From: Syntrophaceae bacterium
GTDB taxonomy: Bacteria; Desulfobacterota; Syntrophia; Syntrophales; Fen-1087
Assembly: GCA_003161855.1 (NCBI GenBank)
Contig: PMNM01000185.1
Coordinates: 13,983-21,757 of the forward strand
Length of the DNA stretch: 7,775 nt
Reading direction: 5' to 3'
Under the pieces are notes generated by a model, which saw only the letters and a program-made list of their open reading frames with translations, did no database searches and had not been told where the DNA came from. Shown piece after piece: positions 1-6,813 of this stretch; positions within the stretch are counted from its first letter, which is position 1, and every line of letters starts with the position of its first letter. Made by a program: the position numbers and the translations under genes.

Positions 1-1053
1 TGGAAATTTTCTGAACTTCTTGCCGATGCAGGCATCCATGAGCGTTGGGAAAAGGTAAGGCAATACTTCTTCCTGCGTGAATCCACGTATGATATGACCA
101 ACCGATGCAACATCCGGTGTGACGGATGCTACTACTATGAGGGGGAAAAGCAATTTGCCCGGGAGAACAGCGATCCGGCGGCCTGGCAGCAGCTGATGCA
201 GGGCGAGAAAGCGCGTGGCATTACCTATGTGGTTCTTGCCGGTGCCGAACCGTCCCTGGTTCCTGATCTTCTGGAGATTTGCTTCCAGGAAATGCCGCTG
301 GGTTGTATTGCTTCTAACGGTTTCAAGCGCATTCCCGATTCCGTGGGGTATAAAATTCATGTTTCCGTCTGGGGTAACGATGAAACCAGTCTGCGCATCC
401 GCAAGGCAAAGCATCTGTTACTCCGGCAGATTGAAAATTACCGGAAGGATCCCAGAGCGGTATTTGTTTATACCTTTACAAAGAGTAATATTGATGAGGT
501 TCGTGAGGTTGTTGAAACACTGGCGGACCAAGGATGCAAGGCCACCTTTAATGTATTTTCTGCACCCATCGGCTATGACGGACCCTTGCGACATGACCGC
601 GAATCGCTTTCCCGGATGCGGAAAATCATGCTTGAATTGATGTCTTCTTTCCCGGATCATATCCTCTTTTCACCTTACAATGTCGTGGCCCACACGCATC
701 GCTTGGGATTGCATGATCTTTATGCCTGTTCCTATCCGCGGATGAATCTTTCGACGGACATAGGACTCGGCCGTTCTTTTAGGCAATATCATGCCGACCT
801 TTCCTGGGACAGAAGTGTGGCCTGTTGTGTTCCCGATACAGATTGTGAAGATTGCCGGCATTATGCCGCCGGGAGCGCCATTGTGACGGCGCGACTGTAT
901 CGCCATGCTACGGATCCCATGACATTCAAATCATGGCTTGACTATGTGGATACCTATCTGGCTGTATGGGTGATGGGGTATGAAAAAGGCAGAAACCTCT
1001 GTGATCAGATGATTGAACCGCAGGGGATTAATCTGAGGGAGGGGAAAATATGA
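1..1053 (+). CDS. Radical SAM protein A (5' partial)
   Basis: The reading frame is open from the first base, and similarity to its paralogue at 1909-2907 runs upstream of the first ATG (position 94). That ATG is therefore internal and the true start lies before the window. 350 codons are visible. The [4Fe-4S]-binding CX3CX2C motif (CNIRCDGC) sits at visible codons 36-43 after a YDMTNRC lead-in, typical of the radical SAM superfamily, which cleaves S-adenosylmethionine to a 5'-deoxyadenosyl radical. The usual SAM-contacting GGEP motif reads GAEP at codons 81-84. A second cysteine group lies near the C-terminus: Cys275-Cys276, Cys282 and Cys285. The paralogue shares it, which suggests an auxiliary Fe-S cluster or a structural metal site. 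The paralogue has only 34 residues before its first motif Cys, so few N-terminal residues are probably missing here. It ends in an ATGA overlap with the lipoprotein gene. The superfamily is certain; the substrate is unknown, though context suggests an acyl chain. Confidence 0.9.
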   Translation, partial: WKFSELLADAGIHERWEKVRQYFFLRESTYDMTNRCNIRCDGCYYYEGEKQFARENSDPAAWQQLMQGEKARGITYVVLAGAEPSLVPDLLEICFQEMPLGCIASNGFKRIPDSVGYKIHVSVWGNDETSLRIRKAKHLLLRQIENYRKDPRAVFVYTFTKSNIDEVREVVETLADQGCKATFNVFSAPIGYDGPLRHDRESLSRMRKIMLELMSSFPDHILFSPYNVVAHTHRLGLHDLYACSYPRMNLSTDIGLGRSFRQYHADLSWDRSVACCVPDTDCEDCRHYAAGSAIVTARLYRHATDPMTFKSWLDYVDTYLAVWVMGYEKGRNLCDQMIEPQGINLREGKI

Positions 1054-1724
1054 ATGATCAAGAACAGGGATGGAACATAAAAATGAAAAAAAGGTTTAGG
1101 CAAGCCGGAATCAGAGCCTGTCTGTTTGGAGTTGTCCTGTTTACCCTGGGATGTGCAGCGGGCGGCGGCGGTATAAAAGTGCCGATCCAGCAGGATAAAT
1201 ATTTGCCTGCATTCAAATCTTCTGAATTCGGAAGGTTTAAGGGTAAAAAGGTGATCATGGACGCTTTTACAAACAGTGCAGGCAATACGAAAAGCGGGGC
1301 TTATTACAGCCCTGATAAAAATCTTACCTATGAGGCCTCTGCACAACTTGAATCATATTTTTGGTATTGTTTTAAGAAAGCCTTCCAGCATATCGGGGTC
1401 AATGTGCTCGATCCGCAATATGCAGGATCTAGGCCTTACCACTACGGGTATTGGGGATGGGGAGTTCCACCACCGTCCCAGTCGAAAGGGGTTCCGGGCG
1501 TAACGGAGTTTCAGTTTGTATTGACTTCGCTCACAGATCAGGAATGTAAATTTCAAGTATCGCTCTTTAAAAATGGCGAAAGCAGATTCCAGAAAGATTT
1601 TACGGTCACCATGACACCGGCACAAACTCAAGATGTTCGAGACCTTGAAAAAAGAGCATACCGGATGGTGGATGTGGTTTTTGCTGCCATCATGAAAGAT
1701 CGAGATTTTCAGAAAATTTTTTAA
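1050..1724 (+). CDS. Predicted outer-membrane lipoprotein, unknown function
   Basis: This 224-residue protein is exported and probably lipid-anchored. A basic N-region (KMKKRFRQ, residues 11-18) precedes a hydrophobic stretch at residues 23-33 and a lipobox-like TLGC ending at Cys35. The -3 residue is Thr rather than the usual Leu, so the lipobox is slightly atypical. The residues after Cys are Ala-Ala then a Gly run, with no Asp at +2, which favours outer-membrane sorting. Residues 130-142 form an odd aromatic, Gly- and Pro-rich loop (YHYGYWGWGVPPP). The ATG at 1050 overlaps the preceding stop and has a strong purine Shine-Dalgarno (AGGGAGGGG) just upstream. The ATG at 1083 would give a more classical 23-residue signal peptide and remains a real alternative. 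I recognise no family. An envelope role tied to the pathway product, such as carrying or anchoring a lipid, is inference from position between two radical SAM genes. Confidence 0.8.
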   Translation: MNDQEQGWNIKMKKRFRQAGIRACLFGVVLFTLGCAAGGGGIKVPIQQDKYLPAFKSSEFGRFKGKKVIMDAFTNSAGNTKSGAYYSPDKNLTYEASAQLESYFWYCFKKAFQHIGVNVLDPQYAGSRPYHYGYWGWGVPPPSQSKGVPGVTEFQFVLTSLTDQECKFQVSLFKNGESRFQKDFTVTMTPAQTQDVRDLEKRAYRMVDVVFAAIMKDRDFQKIF

Positions 1725-1755
1725 AATTGATGGATTGTCTTTCAACTGAAACCCC

Positions 1756-1792
1756 GATGCTCCCCCTGGTCTTAACGGATCAGGGGGGCATC
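1756..1792 (+). other. Hairpin in the 184-nt gap before radical SAM B
   Basis: GATGCTCCCCCTG (1756-1768) pairs with CAGGGGGGCATC (1781-1792), giving a 12-bp GC-rich stem with one bulged T and a 12-nt loop. It starts about 30 nt after the lipoprotein stop codon. No T-tract follows directly, so it is not a textbook intrinsic terminator. It could be a mRNA-stabilising or Rho-pausing element, or one arm of an attenuator, because GCATCC recurs downstream. The pairing is read by eye; no folding energy was computed. Confidence 0.4.
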
Positions 1793-1819
1793 CGTCATCG
1801 CCGTTTGCTGAAGAACCTT

Positions 1820-1838
1820 GCATCCATATCAAGGATGC
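1820..1838 (+). other. Second small inverted repeat in the same gap
   Basis: GCATCC (1820-1825) and GGATGC (1833-1838) form a perfect 6-bp stem with a 7-nt loop. The GCATCC arm is identical to the distal arm of the preceding hairpin (1788-1793), so GGATGC could pair with either copy and form alternative structures. A TTTTTT tract follows at 1865-1870, too far away to make this a standard terminator. The rest of the gap contains a plausible AGGA ribosome-binding site (1896-1899) for radical SAM B and no promoter I can support. Confidence 0.3.
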
Positions 1839-1908
1839 TCCGACAACAGGTGGAACCCTCCCTCTTTTTTCGATGTGGCCACACTTTAAATGAAGCAGGA
1901 ATGCAGTC

Positions 1909-2907
1909 ATGAATACGGTAAGTTCGTTGCTGGATAAAGAATGGTATGAGAGATATAAAAGGATATCCCGCCTCAATATCCGCAGTTCCATTTATGATGT
2001 GACCAACCAATGCAATTTGCGATGCCGGGGTTGTTTCTTCTTTTCTTCTGACGAACATAAGGCCGCTCCTGAGGAAATGGATATCCGCAAATGGGAGGCA
2101 TTTGTCGACAGCGAGAAGGCGCGGGGTGTCAATCTGGCCATTCTCATCGGTGGAGAGCCGACCCTCTATCTTGACCGGGTGGCGGCGTTCTATAAAAGAC
2201 TGCCAACCTATTGTGCGACCAACGGATTGATCAAGGTCCCTCGGGATCGTTTTCCCGATATGATGGTGGGTATCTCTCTCTGGGGGGATGAAGAAGACGA
2301 AAAAGTCCTGCGCGGCAAGGATACTTTCGCGATCTCCAGCAAAAACTACGCCGGAGATCTTTATACTTACTACCTCTATACCATTACGCCAAAACAGGTC
2401 GGCCGGATCGAATCCATCATCAGGCGGATTGCCGATGCGGGATTGAAGGTCCATCTTCAACTTTTATCCAATGATGAAGGCGTGGAAGGTTTTTCCTGGA
2501 CGGACGAATTGTTGAGAGACATTCGCGATGAAATGGACATCATGCTGGATCGATATCCGAATACGGTGATTTCCAGCAAGTATTATCATGAGATCATCAC
2601 CACCGGTCAAATGCTGGGTCGGTCTTTCGGGTGGAATGAATGCCCCTCTGTGACGGAACCGATGGATCGCCGGAAACCACAGCCCAAAAGATTGATTCGC
2701 TTCATTCGCTGGGCTGCAGATCTTCACACCATGCACCGCTGCTGTACATCGGCAACCCGGGATTGTTCAATTTGCAAGGATGGTGCCGCGCATATGAGCT
2801 GGGTTATGGTGAATAAGCGGGCCCATCTTCGCAGCGCCAAAGATCTCCAGGGCTGGATCGAAGTCTACGAAATGTTCGCTAAACTTTACCGCTTTATCCC
2901 CTGGTAG
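1909..2907 (+). CDS. Radical SAM protein B
   Basis: Complete 332-residue radical SAM protein and paralogue of the gene at 1-1053. CX3CX2C (CNLRCRGC) is at residues 35-42 after YDVTNQ, and GGEP is canonical at 81-84. Further alignable blocks include SEKARG (68-73), a SLWGDE strand, and a C-terminal cysteine group at Cys278-Cys279, Cys286 and Cys289. The last group matches the paralogue but lacks the fuller SPASM pattern of peptide-modifying enzymes. The product is presumably cytoplasmic and generates a 5'-deoxyadenosyl radical from SAM. It starts at ATG 1909 with AGGA 9 nt upstream and stops 2 nt before the first ketoacyl synthase, indicating co-transcription. The neighbouring chain-building enzymes suggest an acyl-ACP or lipid substrate. 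A peptide-maturase role is less likely because no precursor peptide is apparent. The family call is firm; the reaction is unknown. Confidence 0.92.
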   Translation: MNTVSSLLDKEWYERYKRISRLNIRSSIYDVTNQCNLRCRGCFFFSSDEHKAAPEEMDIRKWEAFVDSEKARGVNLAILIGGEPTLYLDRVAAFYKRLPTYCATNGLIKVPRDRFPDMMVGISLWGDEEDEKVLRGKDTFAISSKNYAGDLYTYYLYTITPKQVGRIESIIRRIADAGLKVHLQLLSNDEGVEGFSWTDELLRDIRDEMDIMLDRYPNTVISSKYYHEIITTGQMLGRSFGWNECPSVTEPMDRRKPQPKRLIRFIRWAADLHTMHRCCTSATRDCSICKDGAAHMSWVMVNKRAHLRSAKDLQGWIEVYEMFAKLYRFIPW

Positions 2908-2909
2908 GA

Positions 2910-4163
2910 ATGGACTCGAAAAGACCGGTAATTTTGGGCTATGACGCCGTATCGCCGCTGGGGACGGATATGGAGCGTCAATGGCAGCGAGCGGTGCAGG
3001 GGGAAAGCGGGATCGGTGAACTGACCCGTTTCCCGCTGCGCGAGGGATTCCCGGTGCGGATTGCCGGTCAGGTGGATGAGATCGACTGTCGTCCCTATCC
3101 CTTTTTATCGTCGCGCGCGCTCGCGCAATGGACCTCTCCCATTTTTAAGTATGCCCTGCTGGTGGTTCATCGGGCTCTTCGGAAAAGTGGCATCGAGATC
3201 ACGCCGGAGCTTGCACCAAGGGTCGCCGTGACGTTTGGTTCCGCCATTGGTGGTCTGGATGCTGTGATTGCCGCTGACAGGTTACTGACCGCCACCGGAA
3301 GACTCCCTCATCCTTTTACGAATCCAAACTCCTGCATCAACATGGTCGGAGGTAAGATTTCCATGTTGACGAAGGCTACGGGACCCATTGTCGCACCGAT
3401 AACAGCCTGCGCGACGGGCAGCACCTCCCTGATCATGGGAGCCATGTTTCTGGCGCAGGGGATGGCCGACGTCGCGATCTGCGGGGCCGTTGATTTTCCC
3501 CTGGTGGAACCCATTGTTGCGGGCTTTGCCACGATGAACGGCGCTTATCGGCCCCGGGAGGGTCAGCCGGAGCCGTCCCCACAGAAAGCCAGTTGTCCTT
3601 TCTCTATCGATCGACGGGGCTTTGTTGTTTCCGAAGGAGCTGCCTGCATTATCATTGCTACAAAAGGATTCGCAAAGGCTCATGGATTCCCTTATCATAC
3701 GGAAATGGCTGGCTGGGGCATGACGGCGGATGCCCATCATTTTGTTGCCCCCAACCTGGAAACGGTCAGGCGCTGTATCACAGAAAGCATGGATCATGCG
3801 GGTATTCAGCCGGCGGACATCGATGCTATTAATGCCCATGGCACGTCAACCCGCGTCGGTGACAAAATTGAAGCGGACGCCCTGAAGGATGTCTTTGCCG
3901 GACATTCGGTTCCTCCTGTGTCTGCCAATAAGTCACAAATCGGCCACGCGATGGGGGCTTCAAGCGCTGTTGAGGTGGTATTTGCTCTGGAAGGTATGCA
4001 CCATGATGTGGTATTACCCACCATTAATTATACCCCGGATCCGGCTATTGAGATGGATTGCGTATCCGAGGGTGCAAGGAGGCACATGCAGGAATTCCTG
4101 TTGAAAAATGCCTTCGGCTTTGGCGGATGCAATTCCTGCATTGTATTTAGGAAGGTGAAATGA
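2910..4163 (+). CDS. FabF-like beta-ketoacyl-ACP synthase 1 (KS1)
   Basis: This 417-residue thiolase-fold condensing enzyme is close to FabF (KAS II) in length. It should catalyse decarboxylative Claisen condensation of malonyl-ACP onto an acyl thioester. The nucleophile is Cys167 in TACATGS. The catalytic histidines are His310 in NAHGTST and His346 in KSQIGH, with the conserved Lys at 341, so the Cys-His-His triad is complete and this is not a chain-length-factor subunit. FSIDRRGFVVSEGA is a typical KAS block. The C-terminal gatekeeper loop reads FGFGGCNS (402-409), with Cys407 replacing the usual Thr. The start lies 2 nt after the previous stop, with AGGA directly against the ATG, so translation probably depends on coupling to the upstream gene. 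It is a clear paralogue of the next gene and lies in the same frame. Confidence 0.95.
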   Translation: MDSKRPVILGYDAVSPLGTDMERQWQRAVQGESGIGELTRFPLREGFPVRIAGQVDEIDCRPYPFLSSRALAQWTSPIFKYALLVVHRALRKSGIEITPELAPRVAVTFGSAIGGLDAVIAADRLLTATGRLPHPFTNPNSCINMVGGKISMLTKATGPIVAPITACATGSTSLIMGAMFLAQGMADVAICGAVDFPLVEPIVAGFATMNGAYRPREGQPEPSPQKASCPFSIDRRGFVVSEGAACIIIATKGFAKAHGFPYHTEMAGWGMTADAHHFVAPNLETVRRCITESMDHAGIQPADIDAINAHGTSTRVGDKIEADALKDVFAGHSVPPVSANKSQIGHAMGASSAVEVVFALEGMHHDVVLPTINYTPDPAIEMDCVSEGARRHMQEFLLKNAFGFGGCNSCIVFRKVK

Positions 4164-4226
4164 GGATTCAACCGACCCTGGTTTGCCAAGGATATAGGCC
4201 ATGCCGCTGTCGAAAAGGATAAGATT

Positions 4227-5492
4227 ATGAAAGCACCGAAGAACAGGCGCGTATTTGTGATCGGATACGGTGCGGCGACCCCCCTCGGCAGGACCTTCAA
4301 AGAGACCTGGGAACGGGCGGTGCGAGGGGAGGCCGGTTTCCGTAAAGTGACCCGGTGCCAGGTCGATTCACCTTGCAATGTAGTGGGTGAAATTCCCGAT
4401 TGGGATCCCCGCACCCTTGATTTTACGGATGCTAAAGAGATTTACAACTGGAATGCCGCCTTCGTCATTCTCACCATGGCGGTTATTAAGGAAGCCATGG
4501 AAAATTCGAAACTGCAAATCAACCGTGAGACGGGACCCCGGACGGCCTGTCTGATCGGTTCTGCCTTGAATGGAACAGATGCTTTTCGTATTGCCATGGA
4601 AAACCTGAAAAACAAGGGACCTCTGAAGGTCAGTCCCTATCTTCTGCCGAATCTGTGTGCCAATTTACCCTCCGGGAAGGCCGGCATCCTGTTTCGCTTT
4701 ACCGGACCCATCTTCTCGCCTCAGGGGGCCTGCGCTTCAGGAAACCACGCCGTGGGGATCGGCGCCAGAATGATCCGAGACGGTGACTGCGATTTTGTCC
4801 TGGCCGGTGGGGTTGATACCTGCATCATTCCCGAGCTGATTCACGGATTTGCCAATATGAATGCGACCCTGAAAGTCAATCCCGGTGACCGGGCTTATCA
4901 CGACCCGGCACAGGCTTCCCGGCCTTTCAGCATTGATCGGAAAGGTTTCATCCTCTCGGAGGGCGCCGGTGTGCTTGTGCTGGCCGCCGAAGAAATGCTT
5001 TCCACCTATGGGCTAAAGCCAAAGGCTGAAGTGCTTGGCGTGGGCTGGACGTCCGACGCTTATCATTTCACCAGTCCCAATAAAGACACCATTGTCCGTG
5101 CGATTCGCGAGGCCATCGAAGACGCGGAATTGTCACGCGATGATATCCATTATGTCAATACCCATGGGACGTCTACCCCGCGGGGAGATGCGACGGAAAT
5201 CGCCTGTCTGCGTGTCGTTTTCGGAAAAAGACTGGAAGAGATTCCCATCTCTTCAAACAAATCGCAGATCGGCCACACCATCGGTGCCGCTGCAGCCATC
5301 GAAGATGCCCTTACCATTGAAGGCATGCAGAGAGGGATTATCCTGCCTACGATCAATCATATTCCTGATCCGCACTTTACCGACGTGGATGTGGTGCCCA
5401 ATATTGCCCGCCGGCAAAACCATGAAATTGCCTTGACGAACGCCTTCGGTTTCGGCGGCACGAATTGCTGTATTATCTTCAGGGGGGTATAG
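4227..5492 (+). CDS. FabF-like beta-ketoacyl-ACP synthase 2 (KS2)
   Basis: This second 421-residue condensing enzyme has the full triad: Cys169 in GACASGN, His313 in THGTST and His350 in KSQIGH, with Lys345. FSIDRKGFILSEGAG and FGFGGTNC (407-414) are canonical KAS blocks. Unlike KS1, it keeps Thr in the FGFGGT loop. Its substrate pocket probably differs from KS1, because the region before the nucleophile (residues 118-168) diverges most. It starts at ATG 4227 with AAGGAT about 8 nt upstream, 63 nt after KS1, and the following thioesterase starts 2 nt after its stop. The two synthases may act at different chain lengths or as a heterodimer. That is inference, since both look active on their own. 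The gene family is firm; its specificity is not visible. Confidence 0.95.
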   Translation: MKAPKNRRVFVIGYGAATPLGRTFKETWERAVRGEAGFRKVTRCQVDSPCNVVGEIPDWDPRTLDFTDAKEIYNWNAAFVILTMAVIKEAMENSKLQINRETGPRTACLIGSALNGTDAFRIAMENLKNKGPLKVSPYLLPNLCANLPSGKAGILFRFTGPIFSPQGACASGNHAVGIGARMIRDGDCDFVLAGGVDTCIIPELIHGFANMNATLKVNPGDRAYHDPAQASRPFSIDRKGFILSEGAGVLVLAAEEMLSTYGLKPKAEVLGVGWTSDAYHFTSPNKDTIVRAIREAIEDAELSRDDIHYVNTHGTSTPRGDATEIACLRVVFGKRLEEIPISSNKSQIGHTIGAAAAIEDALTIEGMQRGIILPTINHIPDPHFTDVDVVPNIARRQNHEIALTNAFGFGGTNCCIIFRGV

Positions 5493-5494
5493 TT

Positions 5495-5974
5495 TTGCAG
5501 CCAAAACCATTCAAGCCGGCATTATTCAATGATGACGAAAGATATGTGAAGGATAAAACCACGGATCTGGTGTGGCACCGGTGCGGAAACCGGATCCTCT
5601 ATGTCGATACGGACCGTTCCTCTGTTGTTTATCATGCCAATTATTTCCGTTACTTTGAATTTGGAAGGTCTTCTCTCATGCGGGATGCCGCCTATCCTTA
5701 CCGCGAAATTGAGGAAAGCGGTTACATTTATCCTATTATTGATCTTGGCATTAACTTTTATAAACCCCTTTATTACGATGACCCCATCTGGGTCCACACG
5801 CGTCCGGCTGAACTGGAGCGGGTCCGTCTCCGGTTTGATTACGTGATCACCCATGCTGAGACCCACCAGTTGATCTGCCGGGGCTTTACAAGACATTGCG
5901 CCCTTAATGCGGCAGGACTGCCCGTTGCCGTTGATCCAAAAACGGTCCATCTATGGAAGACTTTCCCGTCATGA
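5495..5974 (+). CDS. Hot-dog acyl thioesterase, 4HBT/YbgC-like
   Basis: This is a single hot-dog-fold protein. The signature DTDRSSVVYHANYFRYFE (from residue 38) matches the D-x-D-x3-VVYHANY active-site segment of 4-hydroxybenzoyl-CoA thioesterase and YbgC-type enzymes, with Asp40 as the likely catalytic acid. It would hydrolyse an acyl-ACP or acyl-CoA thioester in the cytoplasm and so release or edit the chain. I place the start at TTG 5495 because AGGGGGG (5481-5487) is ideally spaced upstream and the gap to the KS2 stop is then 2 nt. This gives 159 residues. A TTG at 5465 would also be in frame but overlaps KS2 and lacks a ribosome-binding site. About 25 residues precede the usual domain start. 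The 3' end overlaps the dehydratase start as ATGA. A dehydratase or other hot-dog role is a less likely alternative. Confidence 0.85.
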   Translation: MQPKPFKPALFNDDERYVKDKTTDLVWHRCGNRILYVDTDRSSVVYHANYFRYFEFGRSSLMRDAAYPYREIEESGYIYPIIDLGINFYKPLYYDDPIWVHTRPAELERVRLRFDYVITHAETHQLICRGFTRHCALNAAGLPVAVDPKTVHLWKTFPS

Positions 5975-6813
5975 ATCAACGGGTCCGGTTGCCACTGAAC
6001 ATCAGGATCGAGCCCTATATGCGGGATCACCGGTTTCAAGGACTGACCGTTTTCCCGGCGGCAGAGACCCTGAATATACTGGCGCGTTCTGTTCAAGTTT
6101 ATCGGCCGGAAAGCCCAATCCAATATATGGTTCAGGCGTCTTTTCCCAGGTTTCTCCATATCGGGCCGGAGGATAACCGGATCGAGGCTTTTCATGAGTT
6201 GGAAACCCGGAAAAATGGAGATATTGTCTCCAGGCTGCTGACGATGAGCGTTTCCAGAAATGGTCTCATCGGCCGTGCGAAAGAGCATGCGATGATCCGG
6301 TTTAAAAGAGAGATTCCTGACATTCCGATCCTGCCTTTCCAAACAGCAGCCAGATTGGAGGGTGAAGGCTTTAACATTACCGCCGATCGATTATATCGGG
6401 ATCTGGTTCCCTTTGGACCTTCCTATCACAACGTCAAGGATAATACTCTATTCCTGACGGAAGCGGGTGCCGTTGCGCAGCTTTCGTCGGGATCCATTCG
6501 CCAGGCATCAGGCATTTTGGGTTCGCCCTTCCCCATGGACGCGGCTCTTCACTGTGCCTGTGCCTGGGGACAGCGTTTTTCAGGTGTGGTTGCATTTCCG
6601 GTAGGGTTTGAAGAACGGTTCATCTTCCAGCCCACCATCACGGGGGAAACCTACTTTGGCCGAATCATTCCTGTCCGGGCAAATGCCCAGCTGCTGATCT
6701 TTGATTTGTGGATCTACGACTTTGACGGAGCTCCCCGCGAGGCTATACTCGGCGTTGCTATGAAGGATGTGACCGCTGGACAGATGAAACCGCCGGACTG
6801 GGTTCGTGCTTAA
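5971..6813 (+). CDS. Stand-alone PKS-type dehydratase (double hot dog)
   Basis: This 280-residue protein resembles the dehydratase domain of modular polyketide synthases (PS-DH family), here as a free enzyme. The first hot dog has the catalytic His20 in HRFQGLTVFP, which fits HX3GX4P exactly. The second has Asp190 and His194 in MDAALH, fitting DX3(Q/H). FGPSYHNV (near residue 147) corresponds to the YGPxF block that opens the second hot dog. It should remove water from a beta-hydroxyacyl-ACP to give an enoyl-ACP. The length matches one complete PKS DH domain with nothing fused at either end. I chose ATG 5971 because it overlaps the thioesterase stop as ATGA and follows GGAAGA. ATG 5953 is an in-frame alternative adding six residues. 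The presence of both catalytic motifs makes the function well supported; a bifunctional dehydratase-isomerase is possible. Confidence 0.85.
   Translation: MNQRVRLPLNIRIEPYMRDHRFQGLTVFPAAETLNILARSVQVYRPESPIQYMVQASFPRFLHIGPEDNRIEAFHELETRKNGDIVSRLLTMSVSRNGLIGRAKEHAMIRFKREIPDIPILPFQTAARLEGEGFNITADRLYRDLVPFGPSYHNVKDNTLFLTEAGAVAQLSSGSIRQASGILGSPFPMDAALHCACAWGQRFSGVVAFPVGFEERFIFQPTITGETYFGRIIPVRANAQLLIFDLWIYDFDGAPREAILGVAMKDVTAGQMKPPDWVRA

Noticed and set aside
94..1053. ATG at 94 as the true start of radical SAM A
   Set aside because: The frame is open from base 1, and the upstream codons (HERW...STYD) align with the N-terminus of the paralogue at 1909. The ATG is an internal Met just before the Fe-S motif.
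1756..1870. Rho-independent terminator after the lipoprotein gene
   Set aside because: The strong stem at 1756-1792 lacks an adjacent T-tract. The T6 run at 1865-1870 is preceded only by a weak GGTGG/CCTCC pairing.
1727..1912. 61-codon open frame filling the gap between the lipoprotein and radical SAM B, ending in an ATGA overlap
   Set aside because: It starts at TTG or ATG with no Shine-Dalgarno, has no recognisable motif, and its sequence is dominated by the hairpin arms. A small real peptide cannot be excluded, but the support is too thin.
1353..2460. Long antisense open frames (212 and 221 codons) around the lipoprotein/radical SAM B junction
   Set aside because: They lie opposite well-supported genes, have no family features, and are explained by the codon use of the sense genes.
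1..2907. Peptide-modifying (RiPP) locus because of the radical SAM pair
   Set aside because: No precursor-like small gene, leader-binding domain or full SPASM pattern is visible, and the neighbours are fatty acid/polyketide enzymes.
3107..3127. CG-alternating run (TCGCGCGCGCTCGCGC) as a special DNA element
   Set aside because: It encodes an ordinary Ser-Arg-Ala-Leu-Ala stretch in KS1 and is short. Nothing around it suggests a non-coding role.
3282..3839. 185-codon antisense frame inside KS1
   Set aside because: It is a shadow of the strongly conserved ketoacyl synthase on the + strand, with low-complexity, basic-rich translation.
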